In this document: positions 63,471-64,000 of the stretch, piece after piece
How the letters are laid out: every line of letters begins with the position of its first letter
How positions within the stretch are numbered: position 1 is the first letter of the stretch
NCBI RefSeq assembly: GCF_000429125.1
Contig: NZ_AUBG01000002.1
Location: forward strand, 186,001 to 250,000
Source: Aequorivita capsosiphonis DSM 23843
GTDB lineage: Bacteria > Bacteroidota > Bacteroidia > Flavobacteriales > Flavobacteriaceae
Reading direction: 5' to 3'
DNA: 64,000 bases
Position numbers and translations under genes: made by a program
The notes under the pieces: generated by a model
The model's database searches: none
Told to the model about the DNA's origin: nothing
Seen by the model: only the letters and a program-made list of their open reading frames with translations

Positions 63471-63752
63471 ATGAAAGCACTCACAGAAAAAGAAATTAAT
63501 GAAAGATTAAAGGAATTTGAAGGTTGGGAATATCAGGAAGGTGCGTTGCACACTATTTTCGAGTTTGATGATTTTAAGGAAGCCTTTTCAGCAATGACTA
63601 GAATTGCCTTTGAAGCAGAAAGACTAGAACATCATCCAGAATGGAGTAATGTTTACAATTCATTAGAAATCTACCTATCCACACACGATGCCGATGGCGT
63701 AACGGAAAAGGATTTTGAGTTGGCTTCTATAATTGACGAGCTTATTGGCTAA
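63471..63752 (+). CDS. phhB: pterin-4a-carbinolamine dehydratase
   Basis: 93 aa. Recycles tetrahydrobiopterin-type cofactor after aromatic amino-acid hydroxylation. The signature E-x-L-x-H-H-P-E-W (residues 52-58 area, HHPEW) and STHDADGVTEKDFELA with catalytic H and D are complete. Normal length. It lies 42 nt after the epimerase gene. The aromatic hydroxylase partner is not in the window. Confidence 0.94.
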   Translation: MKALTEKEINERLKEFEGWEYQEGALHTIFEFDDFKEAFSAMTRIAFEAERLEHHPEWSNVYNSLEIYLSTHDADGVTEKDFELASIIDELIG

Positions 63753-63766
63753 GAAAAAATCAAATT

Positions 63767-63792
63767 CCAAATTCCAAAGGTTTGAAATTTGG
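63767..63792 (+). terminator. hairpin after phhB
   Basis: Arms 63767-63778 and 63781-63792 (CCAAATTCCAAA against TTTGAAATTTGG, one mismatch). The right arm overlaps the TTTG -33 box of the next gene. There is no proper T run directly after, so termination may be weak. Confidence 0.5.
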
Positions 63793-63820
63793 TGCTTTTA
63801 AGTTGGAGTTTCTATATTTG
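63788..63820 (+). promoter_or_regulatory. full promoter of YebC-family gene
   Basis: -33 TTTG at 63788-63791, 21-nt spacer, -7 TATATTTG at 63813-63820: the best full match to the Bacteroidota consensus in the window. It lies 57 nt upstream of the ATG at 63878. Confidence 0.8.
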
Positions 63821-63836
63821 GGAATAATAGATAAAA

Positions 63837-63875
63837 AATAGTAATAGAAAATAATTAATAGTAATAGAGAATAAT
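63837..63875. repeat. 19-bp direct repeat before yebC
   Basis: AATAGTAATAGAAAATAAT at 63837-63855 and 63857-63875 with one mismatch, period 20, ending 2 nt before the ATG at 63878. It lies in the leader and may affect translation. Confidence 0.75.
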
Positions 63876-63877
63876 CT

Positions 63878-64000
63878 ATGGGAAGAGCTTTTGAATTCAG
63901 GAAAGCAAGAAAAATGAAGCGTTGGTCTGCCATGTCCAAAGCTTTTACGCGTATTGGGAAAGATATTGTGATGGCCGTAAAGGATGGCGGACCAGATCCC
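63878..64000 (+). CDS. YebC/PmpR-family regulator, N-terminal part
   Basis: 41 codons visible, cut by the window end. The product starts [20 protein letters not shown] and continues [19 protein letters not shown], the usual Bacteroidota form of YebC (E. coli form: AGHSKWANIKHRK). YebC proteins act in transcription regulation and in relieving ribosome stalling. A clean promoter is present upstream. Confidence 0.95.
   Translation, partial: MGRAFEFRKARKMKRWSAMSKAFTRIGKDIVMAVKDGGPDP

Noticed and set aside
1-64000. CRISPR arrays, tRNA, rRNA, insertion sequences
   Set aside because: No direct-repeat/spacer pattern, no recognisable tRNA or rRNA segments and no transposase or integrase frames were found by eye.

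Overview
The window is a stretch of a Bacteroidota chromosome, most likely a marine or sediment Flavobacteriaceae member. Evidence seen directly: low GC, weak or absent Shine-Dalgarno sequences, many TAnnTTTG -7 promoter elements, a short primary sigma factor of the Bacteroidota type, TamL/TamB assembly genes, abundant lipoprotein signals and secreted proteins ending their signal peptides in AQ/SQ. No rRNA, tRNA, CRISPR array, transposase or integrase was found.

Layout. 1-1605: sbcC (cut by the window edge) and sbcD. 1954-8868: periplasmic carbonic anhydrase, serine hydrolase, a TPR histidine kinase/NarL-type regulator pair and a zinc alcohol dehydrogenase. 9225-11194: a beta-barrel protein, a 51-aa membrane protein and an EamA exporter. 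11535-15271: a two-gene module, a multi-domain TIR protein overlapping by 4 nt with a membrane-anchored STAND ATPase; this is the best candidate for an undescribed system. 15275-24636: DEAD-box helicase, an L,D-transpeptidase-like peptidoglycan-binding protein without signal peptide, a DEAH helicase, a zinc-ribbon SDR, cold-shock protein, MsrB and MsrA. 24780-34552: thioredoxin-like secreted protein, tamL, tamB, YceI and pirin. 34584-40326: a metal/metalloid island with a Crp-like regulator, a Fur-family regulator, a 58-aa protein, a P-type ATPase, DUF1275, arsR and arsM. 40338-49032: MFS and DedA proteins, a cluster of tiny paralogous proteins, DUF1456, MscS, USP, an FMN glutamate-synthase-like enzyme coupled to a poxB remnant, and an XRE regulator with a membrane partner. 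49209-58694: primary sigma factor, SLC13 permease, three more MscS-family channels, OmpA lipoprotein, SDR, D-Ala-D-Ala dipeptidase, and an acyl-CoA thioesterase broken by insertion of a 16-bp palindrome. 58986-64000: aldehyde dehydrogenase, gcvT-glsA-epimerase-PCD run, and the start of a YebC-family gene.

Working together: sbcCD processes DNA ends; tamB/tamL build the outer membrane; msrA/msrB repair oxidised methionine in cytoplasm and periplasm; the Fur/P-ATPase/ArsR/ArsM block handles toxic metals and arsenic; four MscS-type channels imply strong osmotic protection. Several upstream start choices (TTG/GTG or promoter-overlapping) were corrected using promoter elements, and five coding sequences below about 60 aa were added from direct reading.
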